In this document: one piece after another, positions 52,343-60,418 of the stretch
How the letters are laid out: every line of letters begins with the position of its first letter
Position numbering within the stretch: position 1 is the first letter of the stretch
Assembly (NCBI GenBank): GCA_963706905.1
Contig: CAVPNY010000009.1
Span: forward strand, 248,001 to 312,000
Source of the DNA: CAVPNY01 sp963706905
GTDB lineage: Bacteria; Chloroflexota; Anaerolineae; Anaerolineales; UBA4823
Length of the DNA stretch: 64,000 nt
Reading direction: 5' to 3'
The notes under the pieces: model-generated
The model's database searches: none
What the model saw: only the letters and a program-made list of their open reading frames with translations
Told to the model about the DNA's origin: nothing
Position numbers and translations under genes: made by a program

Positions 52343-52376
52343 AGCACGTTAAAACGTTTGAACGTTTTAACGTGCT
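52343..52376 (-). repeat. 34-bp perfect palindrome upstream of the S23-type gene
   Basis: Sixteen-base arms AGCACGTTAAAACGTT and AACGTTTTAACGTGCT flank a 2-base TG spacer. It lies between the dnaK stop and the small gene and shares 22 bases with the palindrome on the gene's other side. It could form a stable hairpin in the dnaK mRNA or mark the edge of the inserted unit. Confidence 0.8.
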
Positions 52377-52392
52377 AACGTTCGAACGCTAT

Positions 52393-53421
52393 TTACTCAT
52401 TCCGGAATTCGCCTTCAACTACATCCTCGCCGCCCTCACCACCTTCGCCACCTGGCTGGGGACCCGCATCCGTGCTTGGGCCAGCCTCAGGGGCACTCTG
52501 CTGGTAAGCCGCGGCGCCGATCTGCTGGACGGACTGCATCAGCTCTTCGGTCGCCCGCCGGATGGCGCCGGCATCTTCACCATTCAGCGCTTCTCGCACG
52601 CTGGTGACCCCGGCCTCAACTTTGCTTTTTAGATCCGCCGGGACTTTATCGCCGAAGTCGCGCAGGGTTTTTTCAGCGGTGTACACGGCATTATCACCGG
52701 CATTCCGCACCTCGATCAACTCCTTCTTCCGGCGATCGTCCTCGGCGTTGGCCTCGGCATCTTTGCGCATGCGCTCCACCTCTGCATCGTTCAATCCTGA
52801 CGAGGCGGTGATGGTAATATGCTGGCTGCGGTTGGTAGCCTTGTCCTGAGCAGTGACTTTGATAATGCCATTGGCATCGATATCAAAGGTGACCTCGATT
52901 TGAGGAACGCCGCGCGGCGCAGGGGGAATGCCGTCCAAAATAAAGCGCCCCAGGGATTTATTATCGGTCGCCATGGGTCGCTCGCCCTGCAGGACGTTGA
53001 TCTCCACCTGGGATTGGCTGTCGCTAGCGGTTGAGAAAACCTGGCTCTTGCGAGTTGGGATAGTGGTATTGCGCTCGATCAGCGGGGTCGCCACACCACC
53101 CAAGGTTTCCACAGAAAGGGTCAGCGGGGTGACATCCAGCAAGAGGATATCTTTGACATCGCCGCCCAACACACCCGCCTGGATGGCTGCACCTACTGCG
53201 ACCACCTCATCCGGGTTGACGCCTTTATGGGGCTCTTTATTGAACAATCGGCGCACAGCCTCCTGAACAGCTGGCATGCGGGTCATACCGCCCACCAGCA
53301 CCACCTCGTTGATGTTGGATGGAGAGAGGTCGGCGTCTTTCAAGGCCTGACGGACGGGACCCATGGAGCGCTCAACCAGATCAGCGGTGAGTTGATCGAG
53401 CTTGGCACGCGTCAGAGTCAT
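52393..53421 (-). CDS. dnaK: Chaperone DnaK, second part (end of ATPase domain and substrate-binding domain)
   Basis: This frame continues DnaK after a single-base break near 53419-53427. It resumes at MTLTRAKLDQLTADLVERSM and NINEVVLVGGMTRMPAVQEA, then the interdomain linker DILLLDVTPLTLSVETLGG and the beta substrate-binding domain (GERPMATDNKSLGRFILDGI). The lid helices follow, and a Gly/Glu-rich tail ends EGEFRNE. The apparent ATG 53421 is not a true start. Joined to the first part it makes a DnaK of about 635 residues, the normal length. A break in such a conserved chaperone points to a sequence error. Confidence 0.9.
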   Translation of the reverse strand: MTLTRAKLDQLTADLVERSMGPVRQALKDADLSPSNINEVVLVGGMTRMPAVQEAVRRLFNKEPHKGVNPDEVVAVGAAIQAGVLGGDVKDILLLDVTPLTLSVETLGGVATPLIERNTTIPTRKSQVFSTASDSQSQVEINVLQGERPMATDNKSLGRFILDGIPPAPRGVPQIEVTFDIDANGIIKVTAQDKATNRSQHITITASSGLNDAEVERMRKDAEANAEDDRRKKELIEVRNAGDNAVYTAEKTLRDFGDKVPADLKSKVEAGVTSVREALNGEDAGAIRRATEELMQSVQQIGAAAYQQSAPEAGPSTDAGPQPGGEGGEGGEDVVEGEFRNE

Positions 53422-53423
53422 TC

Positions 53424-54298
53424 ACCAGATGTTTCGGACCGCTGGCATCTGCAGTAATATAGGGCAGGTTGATCTCGGTCTGCATCATAGTGGAAAGCTC
53501 GATCTTGGCCTTCTCCGAGGCTTCCTTCAGACGCTGCAAAGCCTGACGGTCGGAGCGCAGGTCAATACCGCTATCCTTTTTGAATTCGTCCGCCAGGTAG
53601 TCGATCACACGCAGGTCGAAGTCGTCCCCGCCCAGGAATGTATCGCCGCTGGTAGAGCGCACCTGGAACACGCCTTCGCCTACATCCAGGACAGAAATAT
53701 CAAAGGTGCCGCCGCCCAGATCATAGACCGCGATCACCTCATCCTTCTTCTTGTCCAACCCGTAGGACAGCGAGGAGGCAGTCGGCTCGTTGATGATGCG
53801 CAGCACTTCCAACCCGGCGATCTTACCAGCGTCCTTGGTAGCGTTGCGCTGAGCGTCGTTGAAATAAGCTGGGACGGTGATCACGGCCTGGGTGATCGTC
53901 TCGCCCAGGTAGGCTTCAGCGTCTGACTTCATCTTGCCCAGGATCATGGCCGAGATCTCGGGAGGTGAGTATTCCTTGCCGTCCAAGATCACGCGCACAT
54001 CCCCATTAGGGGCCTCAGCAACCTTATAGGGCACACGAGAGAGGGCACGCTTGACTTCCGGGTCGTTAAATTTGCGACCCATGAAGCGCTTGATTGAGAA
54101 GACTGTGTTCTCCGGGTTTACGACCGCCTGATTACGGGCAACGCGACCAATCAGACGCTCATGATTCTTGTTCACCGCCACGACAGAAGGCACCAACCGC
54201 TCCCCTTCTGCAGAGGGGATAACCACAGGCTCGCCACCTTCCATGACTGCCACAACGGAGTTCGTTGTGCCCAGGTCAATTCCAATTATTCTTGCCAT
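53424..54298 (-). CDS. dnaK: Chaperone DnaK, first part (nucleotide-binding domain)
   Basis: Start ATG 54298 after GGAGGAAT. The actin-like ATPase domain is intact through its main motifs: MARIIGIDLGTTNSVVAVME, VITVPAYFNDAQRNATKDAG, INEPTASSLSYGLD and IAVYDLGGGTFDISVLDVGE. It reads correctly to DASGPKHL, then leaves frame (VNDSDACQARSTHR) and stops at 53381. The correct frame is picked up by the downstream segment. DnaK is the Hsp70 chaperone, working with DnaJ and GrpE from the same cluster. The gene follows grpE closely (44 bases). Confidence 0.93.
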
Positions 54299-54342
54299 AG
54301 ATGATTCCTCCAGTTATTATGAAGATCTGTTGGTTAGTTCTA

Positions 54343-54912
54343 TTATTGAGCAATGCGCACCAACGCCGGTCGCAATACCCGGTCGCTGGTTACATAACCG
54401 TTCTTGACTACTTCGATGATTTGGCCGCTTTCATGCTGCGGGCTGGGTTCCTGGGAGATAGCCTCGTGGCGAGTAGGATCAAAGAACTGACCATCGGCAT
54501 CCATTTGCTGCACCCCTTCGGCCTCCAATGCACCCAGCAGTTTGCGATAAATCAACTCGATGCCTGCCGCCCAGACAGCCCCATCTCCATCTGCTGGTCG
54601 GTTCTTTAACGCCCGCTCCAGGTCATCCATCACATCGAAATAGCGACGGACAACCACACCCACCGCGTTCTGATAAGCCTGCTCGCGCTCCTTTTCCACC
54701 CGACGCTTATAGTTGGCAAACTCGGCGCGCTCGCGCTGCCAGCCATCCAGGTACTCCTGGGATTTCGACTGCAAGGATTCCAATTCTCCCCGCAGGGAGG
54801 CGATCTCTGTTAGCAACTCTGTTTGCGAAGCGGCGCTTTCTACAGATTCTGCTTGTACTTCAGGTTCTGTTTTTTCTTCTACAGCGATTTTATGTTTTTT
54901 ATGTTCAGCCAT
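54343..54912 (-). CDS. grpE: Nucleotide exchange factor GrpE
   Basis: 189 residues. The N-terminal 35 residues are charged and low complexity (MAEHKKHKIAVEEKTEPEVQ), followed by a coiled coil (ELLTEIASLRGELESLQSKS, RAEFANYKRRVEKEREQAYQ). The beta-wing domain has DLERALKNRPADGDGAVWAA, GIELIYRKLLGALEAEGVQQ and the GYVTSDRVLRPALVRIA end. GrpE promotes ADP release from DnaK. It lies between hrcA and dnaK, the usual HrcA-controlled order, with 99 bases between hrcA stop and its start. Confidence 0.93.
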   Translation of the reverse strand: MAEHKKHKIAVEEKTEPEVQAESVESAASQTELLTEIASLRGELESLQSKSQEYLDGWQRERAEFANYKRRVEKEREQAYQNAVGVVVRRYFDVMDDLERALKNRPADGDGAVWAAGIELIYRKLLGALEAEGVQQMDADGQFFDPTRHEAISQEPSPQHESGQIIEVVKNGYVTSDRVLRPALVRIAQ

Positions 54913-55011
54913 CTTGCCAATTGTGCTCCTATCTATACTTAATAGTCTGGTCTCCGAAATGGTTCAGCATGCAGGGGATCTGTCTACCCGTCTGAGAAAT
55001 GACTGGCGAGG

Positions 55012-56043
55012 TCACTCCAGATTAATTTCCTCTACAAGATCGCTGAGCAGACCAGCCACAAAACGGACGGTCGAAATCGTCCGGCTATAGGACATGCGAA
55101 TCGGACCCAGCACTCCCAGGGTGCCTGTCGCCAAGCCTGGCACGCCGTAGCGACCCAGGATAACCGTACATTCACGCAACTCTTCCCAGGTGCCTTCGCC
55201 CCCAATAATGACCTGCACACCGCCAACACTGGTGGTCATCACCGTGCGGTTGAGCAGCTCCTCCAGAAAAGATCGCTCTTCAAAGACGCGCAGCGCCCGA
55301 CGAGCAGCGCCAACTTCGGCAAACTCCGGCTCAGACAGCATATTGGTCAGGCCATCCCGGTATACCTCGCCGGTCAGGAGGGCAGTCGAGCGATCCATCT
55401 CTTCGCCAATCAGCTTGAGCACGTCTTGCTCCAATGCTTCAAGCGATTGTGAAAGAGACGCAATTTCCCCTGATGTGAGGCCTTGACAGGATTGGTTAAG
55501 GATACCCGCCGCGGCGCTCAAACGCTCCTGAGAGACGGGCTCGCCCAACGCCAACATCTGCTGGCGCACATCGCCGCCGCTCAGCACCAAAACCATCAAG
55601 ACGTGCTGCCCATGGGTGGCGATCAATTCGATATGTTTGAAACGAGCACCTTCAAGATGAGGTGCGGTTACCAGGGAGGCACCCTGGGACTGGTGCGCTA
55701 AGATCGAAGCCGCCAGCCGCATCCACTGATCAACGTCATGCCCAGCCTGGTAGAACTGATGCGAGATGGTACGCTTCGTCTGCACAGGCAGATCGGTCTG
55801 TCCCATCAATTGACGCACGAAATATCGATAGCCTTCTTCCGTTGGAACGCGCCCGGCCGAGGTATGCGGCTGGCGAAGAAGACCAGCTTCTGTGAGGGCT
55901 ACCATCGCATTACGCACCGTCGCTGAGCTAATGTCGAGGCCATAGATCTCGACCAGGTGTTTAGAGCCCACCGGTTGAGCATATTCGATATAATCGCGGA
56001 TCACCAGGGCCAAAACCAGGTCCTGTCGTTCATCAAATTGCAT
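55012..56043 (-). CDS. hrcA: Heat-inducible transcription repressor HrcA
   Basis: 343 residues starting at ATG 56043. The N-terminal winged helix shows LVLALVIRDYIEYAQPVGSK and SSATVRNAMVALTEAGLLRQ, then PHTSAGRVPTEEGYRYFVRQ, the signature region of HrcA. The GAF-like and dimerisation domain follows, ending GPIRMSYSRTISTVRFVAGL near the C-terminus. HrcA binds CIRCE and needs GroEL to stay active, so chaperone load sets expression. The CIRCE 19 bases upstream of its own start and another before groES indicate it controls both chaperone operons here. Confidence 0.95.
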   Translation of the reverse strand: MQFDERQDLVLALVIRDYIEYAQPVGSKHLVEIYGLDISSATVRNAMVALTEAGLLRQPHTSAGRVPTEEGYRYFVRQLMGQTDLPVQTKRTISHQFYQAGHDVDQWMRLAASILAHQSQGASLVTAPHLEGARFKHIELIATHGQHVLMVLVLSGGDVRQQMLALGEPVSQERLSAAAGILNQSCQGLTSGEIASLSQSLEALEQDVLKLIGEEMDRSTALLTGEVYRDGLTNMLSEPEFAEVGAARRALRVFEERSFLEELLNRTVMTTSVGGVQVIIGGEGTWEELRECTVILGRYGVPGLATGTLGVLGPIRMSYSRTISTVRFVAGLLSDLVEEINLE

Positions 56044-56061
56044 AGCGCTACCCTTTATATA

Positions 56062-56088
56062 TTAGCACTCTCGACATGAGAGTGCTAA
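56062..56088 (-). promoter_or_regulatory. CIRCE operator of the hrcA-grpE-dnaK-dnaJ operon
   Basis: TTAGCACTC, nine bases and GAGTGCTAA match the CIRCE consensus exactly. It lies between the promoter at 56103-56131 and the hrcA start codon at 56043, as expected for HrcA repression. Confidence 0.97.
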
Positions 56089-56102
56089 AGTAACACGGTA
56101 TG

Positions 56103-56131
56103 AGTTTACCATGTCGGGGAAATAACGTCAA
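56103..56131 (-). promoter_or_regulatory. Promoter of the hrcA operon
   Basis: On the minus strand TTGACG (56131-56126), 17 bases and TAAACT (56108-56103) precede the CIRCE by about 14 bases, giving a start site near the CIRCE edge. Confidence 0.65.
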
Positions 56132-56187
56132 GCGAGGCACCTGAAGACCACGTAAGTTCTAACACAAGGTTAACGCAGGTCGCCAAT

Positions 56188-56928
56188 CTAATCCAGCGTG
56201 GCGGGATGATTCTGGCGAAGGAATTCCAGGGTCAACTTGAAATCAGAAGGATAAGGCGCCTCAAATACCATCTTAGAGCGATCTATCGGGTGCTCGATCT
56301 CCAGTTTACAGGCGTGCAGACCAAGCCTCTCTAACCTTCCCCCCAGATCCGTTGCGCTTTTGTTTTTTCCCAATGGTTGGGAGGAATTGTCAAATTGCAT
56401 GCCTCCCCCATAGAGGGGATCACACACAATTGGAAAACCAACTGCGCTAAGATGGGCGCGCAGTTGATGCGTGCGCCCGGTCTGCGGGATAGCTTCGACA
56501 AGGCTGAAACGCGCAAAGTGTTCGATCAGGCGCAGGCGAGTCACCGCAGGCTTGCCGCGCGCCTGATCGACGACGGTGCGATGCCGGCGGTCGCCGTCCG
56601 GATGAAGCGGAAGATCCACCACCATTTCATCCCAGGCGGGGGTGCCTAGCACCAACGCATGATAGACTTTGATCGCCTGGTGTGACTGGAACTGGTCATT
56701 CAATGCACGATGGGCTTGCGGCGATCGAGCCAGAAGCATCACCCCGCTGGTTTGGCGATCCAGGCGGTGAACAATCCATAAACGCCCAAACCCCGGTTCA
56801 AGCACTCTCTTCACATGGGGCGCATCCGGATGGTAGCCATCCGGCAAGGCCGGCAAACCAGCAGGTTTGTTGACCGCCAGCAAGGCATCATCGCTGTATA
56901 GAATCCACTCGCGGGCTGGGAAAACCAT
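56188..56928 (-). CDS. RluA-family RNA pseudouridine synthase
   Basis: 246 residues. EWILYSDDALLAVNKPAGLP is the usual opening of the catalytic domain. The catalytic Asp is in WIVHRLDRQTSGVMLLARSP (about residue 58); KVYHALVLGTPAWDEMVVDL and PQTGRTHQLRAHLSAVGFPI complete the signature, and DPLYGGG follows. There is no S4 domain, as in RluA/RluC-like short forms. It isomerises specific uridines in rRNA or tRNA; the exact site is unclear. It is downstream of the MFS gene on the same strand, 23 bases away. Confidence 0.92.
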   Translation of the reverse strand: MVFPAREWILYSDDALLAVNKPAGLPALPDGYHPDAPHVKRVLEPGFGRLWIVHRLDRQTSGVMLLARSPQAHRALNDQFQSHQAIKVYHALVLGTPAWDEMVVDLPLHPDGDRRHRTVVDQARGKPAVTRLRLIEHFARFSLVEAIPQTGRTHQLRAHLSAVGFPIVCDPLYGGGMQFDNSSQPLGKNKSATDLGGRLERLGLHACKLEIEHPIDRSKMVFEAPYPSDFKLTLEFLRQNHPATLD

Positions 56929-56951
56929 TTCCTAGGCAGGTTTTCGAGCGA

Positions 56952-58187
56952 TCAGGCAGGAGCAGCCTGTCTCTTAATCAAGCGTTGCGGATCCCTGACC
57001 TTGGCCATGCAAACGCCTGCCAGGATCATGAAAATAGCCGAGAAGGCAAACATAATCCGGTAGTTGTCTCCTGTTAGCTGGATCAGGATTCCAACGACCT
57101 GAGGACCGGCTACGGCCGCAATATTCGAGGCAAAGTAATACAGGCCGGTAAAGGCTCCGATCCGCAGATCCCCACCAATATCGTAGACCATTGGCAGGGA
57201 ATTAACGTTGATCAACGCCCAGAAGAAGCCCGCCGGGATGAGGAAACCAATCAGCATCGCCTGATTGCCGACCAGCAAGCCATACAAACACAGCCCGATC
57301 AGACCCATGATGCCGACCAGGATCACCCGCCGCCGCCCAAAGCGGGTGGCCAGCAACCCGCTCGGCAGGGCAAAGATCACAAACATTAAAGCCAGGCCAG
57401 AGGTCAGGATCGCCATGCGTCCCTCGTCGATACCCAGGCTGAATTTGCCGAATGAAGACAACCAGGTTTCGAGCGCATTGAAACCCATAAACCAAAACAG
57501 GATCGCCAGCAGGATCAGCAGGCCAGATCGATCCTGCGCATTCAAGACCTCTCGCAGGTGGGTTAAAAATCCGCCCTTTCGTTGCGACTCTGGCTGGGTT
57601 TGCGGTTTCTCAGGCTCCCGCACGAGCAGGATCACCAGGGTCAGCGCGGCCAGCATCACCAGGCTGGCAAATACGAAGGGTGTGATCCGCCCGTAGCGGT
57701 AGAGAATACCGCCGACCAGGAATGCCAGGACCGAGGCCAGGCCACCCATCAGGTTGATGATCCCGTTGGCAGTGCTGCGCTGATGAGATGGAAACAGATC
57801 TCCTAACAGGGAGACGGTCGGAGCGCGGAAGATCGCCATGCTCAGGTTGGTCAGGAGAATAGCAATCATGATACCCGGGATCGTGCCAGCCATAGGAACG
57901 AGAATGAAAAATATTGCTGCCAGAGGTGCCCCAACCAGGATCCAGGGCTTCCGCCGGCCAATGCGGGTGTAGGTCTGGTCTGATCGCTCCCCAACGATCG
58001 GCTGGACGAACATATTCAGGTAGTTATCCCAGGTCATGATGAAGCCGATCAGGGCGGCGGAGAGACCGAAATCCTCTTTCAGGAATACCGGGACATAATT
58101 ATTAAATACCGGCCAGATCAAGCTGATCCCAAAGAAACCTAATCCGAGGAGAAAAGTTTTAGCATAGGGAAAACGAGTGTTCGTCAT
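56952..58187 (-). CDS. Major facilitator superfamily transporter, SLC45/sugar-type
   Basis: 411 residues and 12 predicted helices. MTWDNYLNMFVQPIVGERSD and TRIGRRKPWILVGAPLAAIF form a GRRKP-type signature typical of the SLC45 and glycoside-cation symporter groups. The central loop (REPEKPQTQPESQRKGGFLT) divides two six-helix halves. Sugar or glycoside uptake is the closest known function; the substrate is not evident and no sugar enzymes are adjacent. It lies between the RluA-type and trmD genes on the same strand. Confidence 0.83.
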   Translation of the reverse strand: MTNTRFPYAKTFLLGLGFFGISLIWPVFNNYVPVFLKEDFGLSAALIGFIMTWDNYLNMFVQPIVGERSDQTYTRIGRRKPWILVGAPLAAIFFILVPMAGTIPGIMIAILLTNLSMAIFRAPTVSLLGDLFPSHQRSTANGIINLMGGLASVLAFLVGGILYRYGRITPFVFASLVMLAALTLVILLVREPEKPQTQPESQRKGGFLTHLREVLNAQDRSGLLILLAILFWFMGFNALETWLSSFGKFSLGIDEGRMAILTSGLALMFVIFALPSGLLATRFGRRRVILVGIMGLIGLCLYGLLVGNQAMLIGFLIPAGFFWALINVNSLPMVYDIGGDLRIGAFTGLYYFASNIAAVAGPQVVGILIQLTGDNYRIMFAFSAIFMILAGVCMAKVRDPQRLIKRQAAPA

Positions 58188-58229
58188 ATCTCCATTCCTG
58201 GAAATGCGGGTCTCGATCCAGAAGGGCGA

Positions 58230-58979
58230 TCAATCCTGGATAATCGATTGGTCAGCGCTATTGAGTTTTGATAAATACTTGCGATCCGCCTCAGTGAGTT
58301 GCGCAGTCAGGAGCAAGTCGGGGCGACGCTGCCATGTGCGCAACAAGGCTTGCTCCCGCCGCCAACGAGCGATGCGGGCATGATCTCCGGAAATCAGCAC
58401 ATCAGGAACTGACCAGCCACGGAACTCCGCCGGTCGGGTGTAATGCGGGTACTCAAGCAACCCCGAGGCGTGGGAGTCATCCCAGGCTCCATCCGGATCG
58501 CCCAGGACGCCGGGCAATAGGCGGGTTATGGCGTCGATCAACACCAGGGCAGGGAGCTCGCCGCCGGTGAGCACATAATCCCCGATGGAGATCTCATCCG
58601 CCACCAGATGCTGGCGAACGCGCTCGTCGATACCCTCATACCGACCACAGATCAAAGCCAGACGAGGCTGCGAGCTGAGTTCATAAGCCAGTTTCTGGTT
58701 GAAAAGGCGGCCTTGCGGGGTGAGCAGAATTACACGGCATTCGGGCGGCGTTCCCAGAACTTCCTCTACCGCAGTAAAAATCGGCTCTGGTTTCATCACC
58801 ATACCGCCCCCACCCCCATAAGGCTCATCATCTGTGATGTGATGGCGATCACTCGTCCAGGTGCGGATATTATGCAACACGACCTCAGCCAGGCCGCGCT
58901 GGCTGGCACGCTGCAGGATACTGGCCTGTAAATACGGCTCGAACACCTCCGGGATAAGCGTGAACACGTCGAAACGCAT
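58230..58979 (-). CDS. trmD: tRNA (guanine-N1-)-methyltransferase TrmD
   Basis: 249 residues. MRFDVFTLIPEVFEPYLQAS is the typical start; the trefoil-knot SAM site has DEPYGGGGGMVMKPEPIF, LICGRYEGIDERVRQH, EISIGDYVLTGGELPALVLI and LLEYPHYTRPAEFRGWSVPD. It methylates G37 of tRNAs and prevents frameshifting. The usual partners rpsP, rimM and rplS are not adjacent here, which is atypical. It is transcribed toward the MFS gene. Confidence 0.95.
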   Translation of the reverse strand: MRFDVFTLIPEVFEPYLQASILQRASQRGLAEVVLHNIRTWTSDRHHITDDEPYGGGGGMVMKPEPIFTAVEEVLGTPPECRVILLTPQGRLFNQKLAYELSSQPRLALICGRYEGIDERVRQHLVADEISIGDYVLTGGELPALVLIDAITRLLPGVLGDPDGAWDDSHASGLLEYPHYTRPAEFRGWSVPDVLISGDHARIARWRREQALLRTWQRRPDLLLTAQLTEADRKYLSKLNSADQSIIQD

Positions 58980-59086
58980 GCTCTCATTCTAGCCTCAATA
59001 GAATTGATTGGCAAGGAATTCAATTAATCGCTCACCCAGCCAATTTTTGGTAGATGTGAAGGCGATTAGAAGCTCAGCAGCCGGGC

Positions 59087-59116
59087 TTGACGCTCATATC
59101 AAGAAAATGGTAAGAT
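59087..59116 (+). promoter_or_regulatory. Promoter of the tandem TPR genes
   Basis: TTGACG (59087-59092), 18 bases and TAAGAT (59111-59116) give a plausible sigma-70 promoter. A start near 59123 supports translation from ATG 59150 rather than 59123. Confidence 0.5.
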
Positions 59117-59149
59117 AAATTTATGTATTTAAGAGGTAGCAAATGGAAT

Positions 59150-60418
59150 ATGAGCCGCCGACACAGGCAGCGCGCTAACCCATGGCGGGTGCTGATTCTG
59201 CTGGCATTGATCGGCGGAGCATTGTATGTCAACCAGGTCGTTGTTCCAGCTACCCCACCTTTATTCATTCCTACACCGACACCCACGCGTGATCCCGAGT
59301 CGTTCATCAATGAGGCTGAAGACCTGTTTAAATCCGGGAAGATTGCTCAATCTATCCCCGCCTATGAGACTGCTATACGAGCCAATGCAGACAATCCCTC
59401 TTTGTATCTCGCCCTGGCAAGGGCGCAGATCTATACTTCGAAATTCGAAGATGCGCTGGAAAGCGCAGAGCGGGCTCTGATCTTGAACAGCAACAACCCC
59501 ACCGCGTACGCCTATAAAGCCTGGGCGCTTGACTTTTTAGCCGATTTCACCCAAGCAGAGGCCTCCGTCAAGGAGGCGCTGACTCTCGATCCGGACAGCG
59601 CTCTGGCGCATGCTGTCTATGCAGAGATCTTGATCGACAAATCACTTTCCGGGCAAGGGGACATAAACGTGATCGATAAGGCCGCCGTAGAATCCAGAAC
59701 TGCGCTGGAACTGGATCCGACCCTTATGGAAGCGCGGCGCGCGCGCGGTTATGTGCTATGGAATACTGGCAACTTCGAGGAAGCCGTTCAGGAATACCAG
59801 GCTGCCCTGGCAATTAACGACCGTGTGGCTGACTTGCATATGGGCCTTGGATACAACCAACACTTGCTTGGCAATTATGACCTGGCTGTCCAGGCGTACT
59901 TGCAAGCCTATGCCTTGAATCCCACGGATCCAAAAGCGCCATATGAAATCTCGCGTACTTACTCAACCGTGGGTGACTTCACGCAAGCTGTTCAATACGC
60001 GGATCAGGCTGTGAAATCCGATCCACAAAATCCCCGCATGCATGGCAATCTGGGGGTGATGCACTACAAGAACAACCAGCTCGATGAAGGGGTTATTGAG
60101 TTAGGCCTGGCGATCCGGGGCGGTACCATGGAAGATGGGACGGCTGTAGAAGGTCTCCCATTGAATTATGGTACCGTGGCAGAATACTATGCCATCTACG
60201 GCCTTGCCCTGGCAAAGCTGAACCGGTGCAATGAAGCGGTACCCATATTCCAGGCCATTCGCAGCGGTGTTCCAGATGATGAGATCAATGTTTACAATGC
60301 TGAACAAGGCTTAATTATCTGCCAGTCGGGCATCGAAGAAACCCAGCCCAGCGAAGGGGACGAAACCGGGGCTGAAACGCAACCAGAAACGACTGAAACA
60401 CCTGAAAATCAGCCATGA
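59150..60418 (+). CDS. Membrane-anchored TPR protein
   Basis: ATG 59150 is preferred (promoter position and AGAGG upstream), though the frame is open from ATG 59123. The product has 422 residues. A short basic N-terminus precedes one membrane helix (about 12-32, VLILLALIGGALYVNQVVV), then a Pro/Thr linker (IPTPTPTRDPESF). From about residue 52 come tandem TPR units, for example AEDLFKSGKIAQSIPAYETA, and NPTAYAYKAWALDFLADFTQ, where most of the protein would lie outside the cytoplasm. The C-terminal 30 residues are Glu/Thr-rich. It is probably a scaffold for protein contacts at the membrane. The next gene is a paralogue. Confidence 0.8.
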   Translation: MSRRHRQRANPWRVLILLALIGGALYVNQVVVPATPPLFIPTPTPTRDPESFINEAEDLFKSGKIAQSIPAYETAIRANADNPSLYLALARAQIYTSKFEDALESAERALILNSNNPTAYAYKAWALDFLADFTQAEASVKEALTLDPDSALAHAVYAEILIDKSLSGQGDINVIDKAAVESRTALELDPTLMEARRARGYVLWNTGNFEEAVQEYQAALAINDRVADLHMGLGYNQHLLGNYDLAVQAYLQAYALNPTDPKAPYEISRTYSTVGDFTQAVQYADQAVKSDPQNPRMHGNLGVMHYKNNQLDEGVIELGLAIRGGTMEDGTAVEGLPLNYGTVAEYYAIYGLALAKLNRCNEAVPIFQAIRSGVPDDEINVYNAEQGLIICQSGIEETQPSEGDETGAETQPETTETPENQP

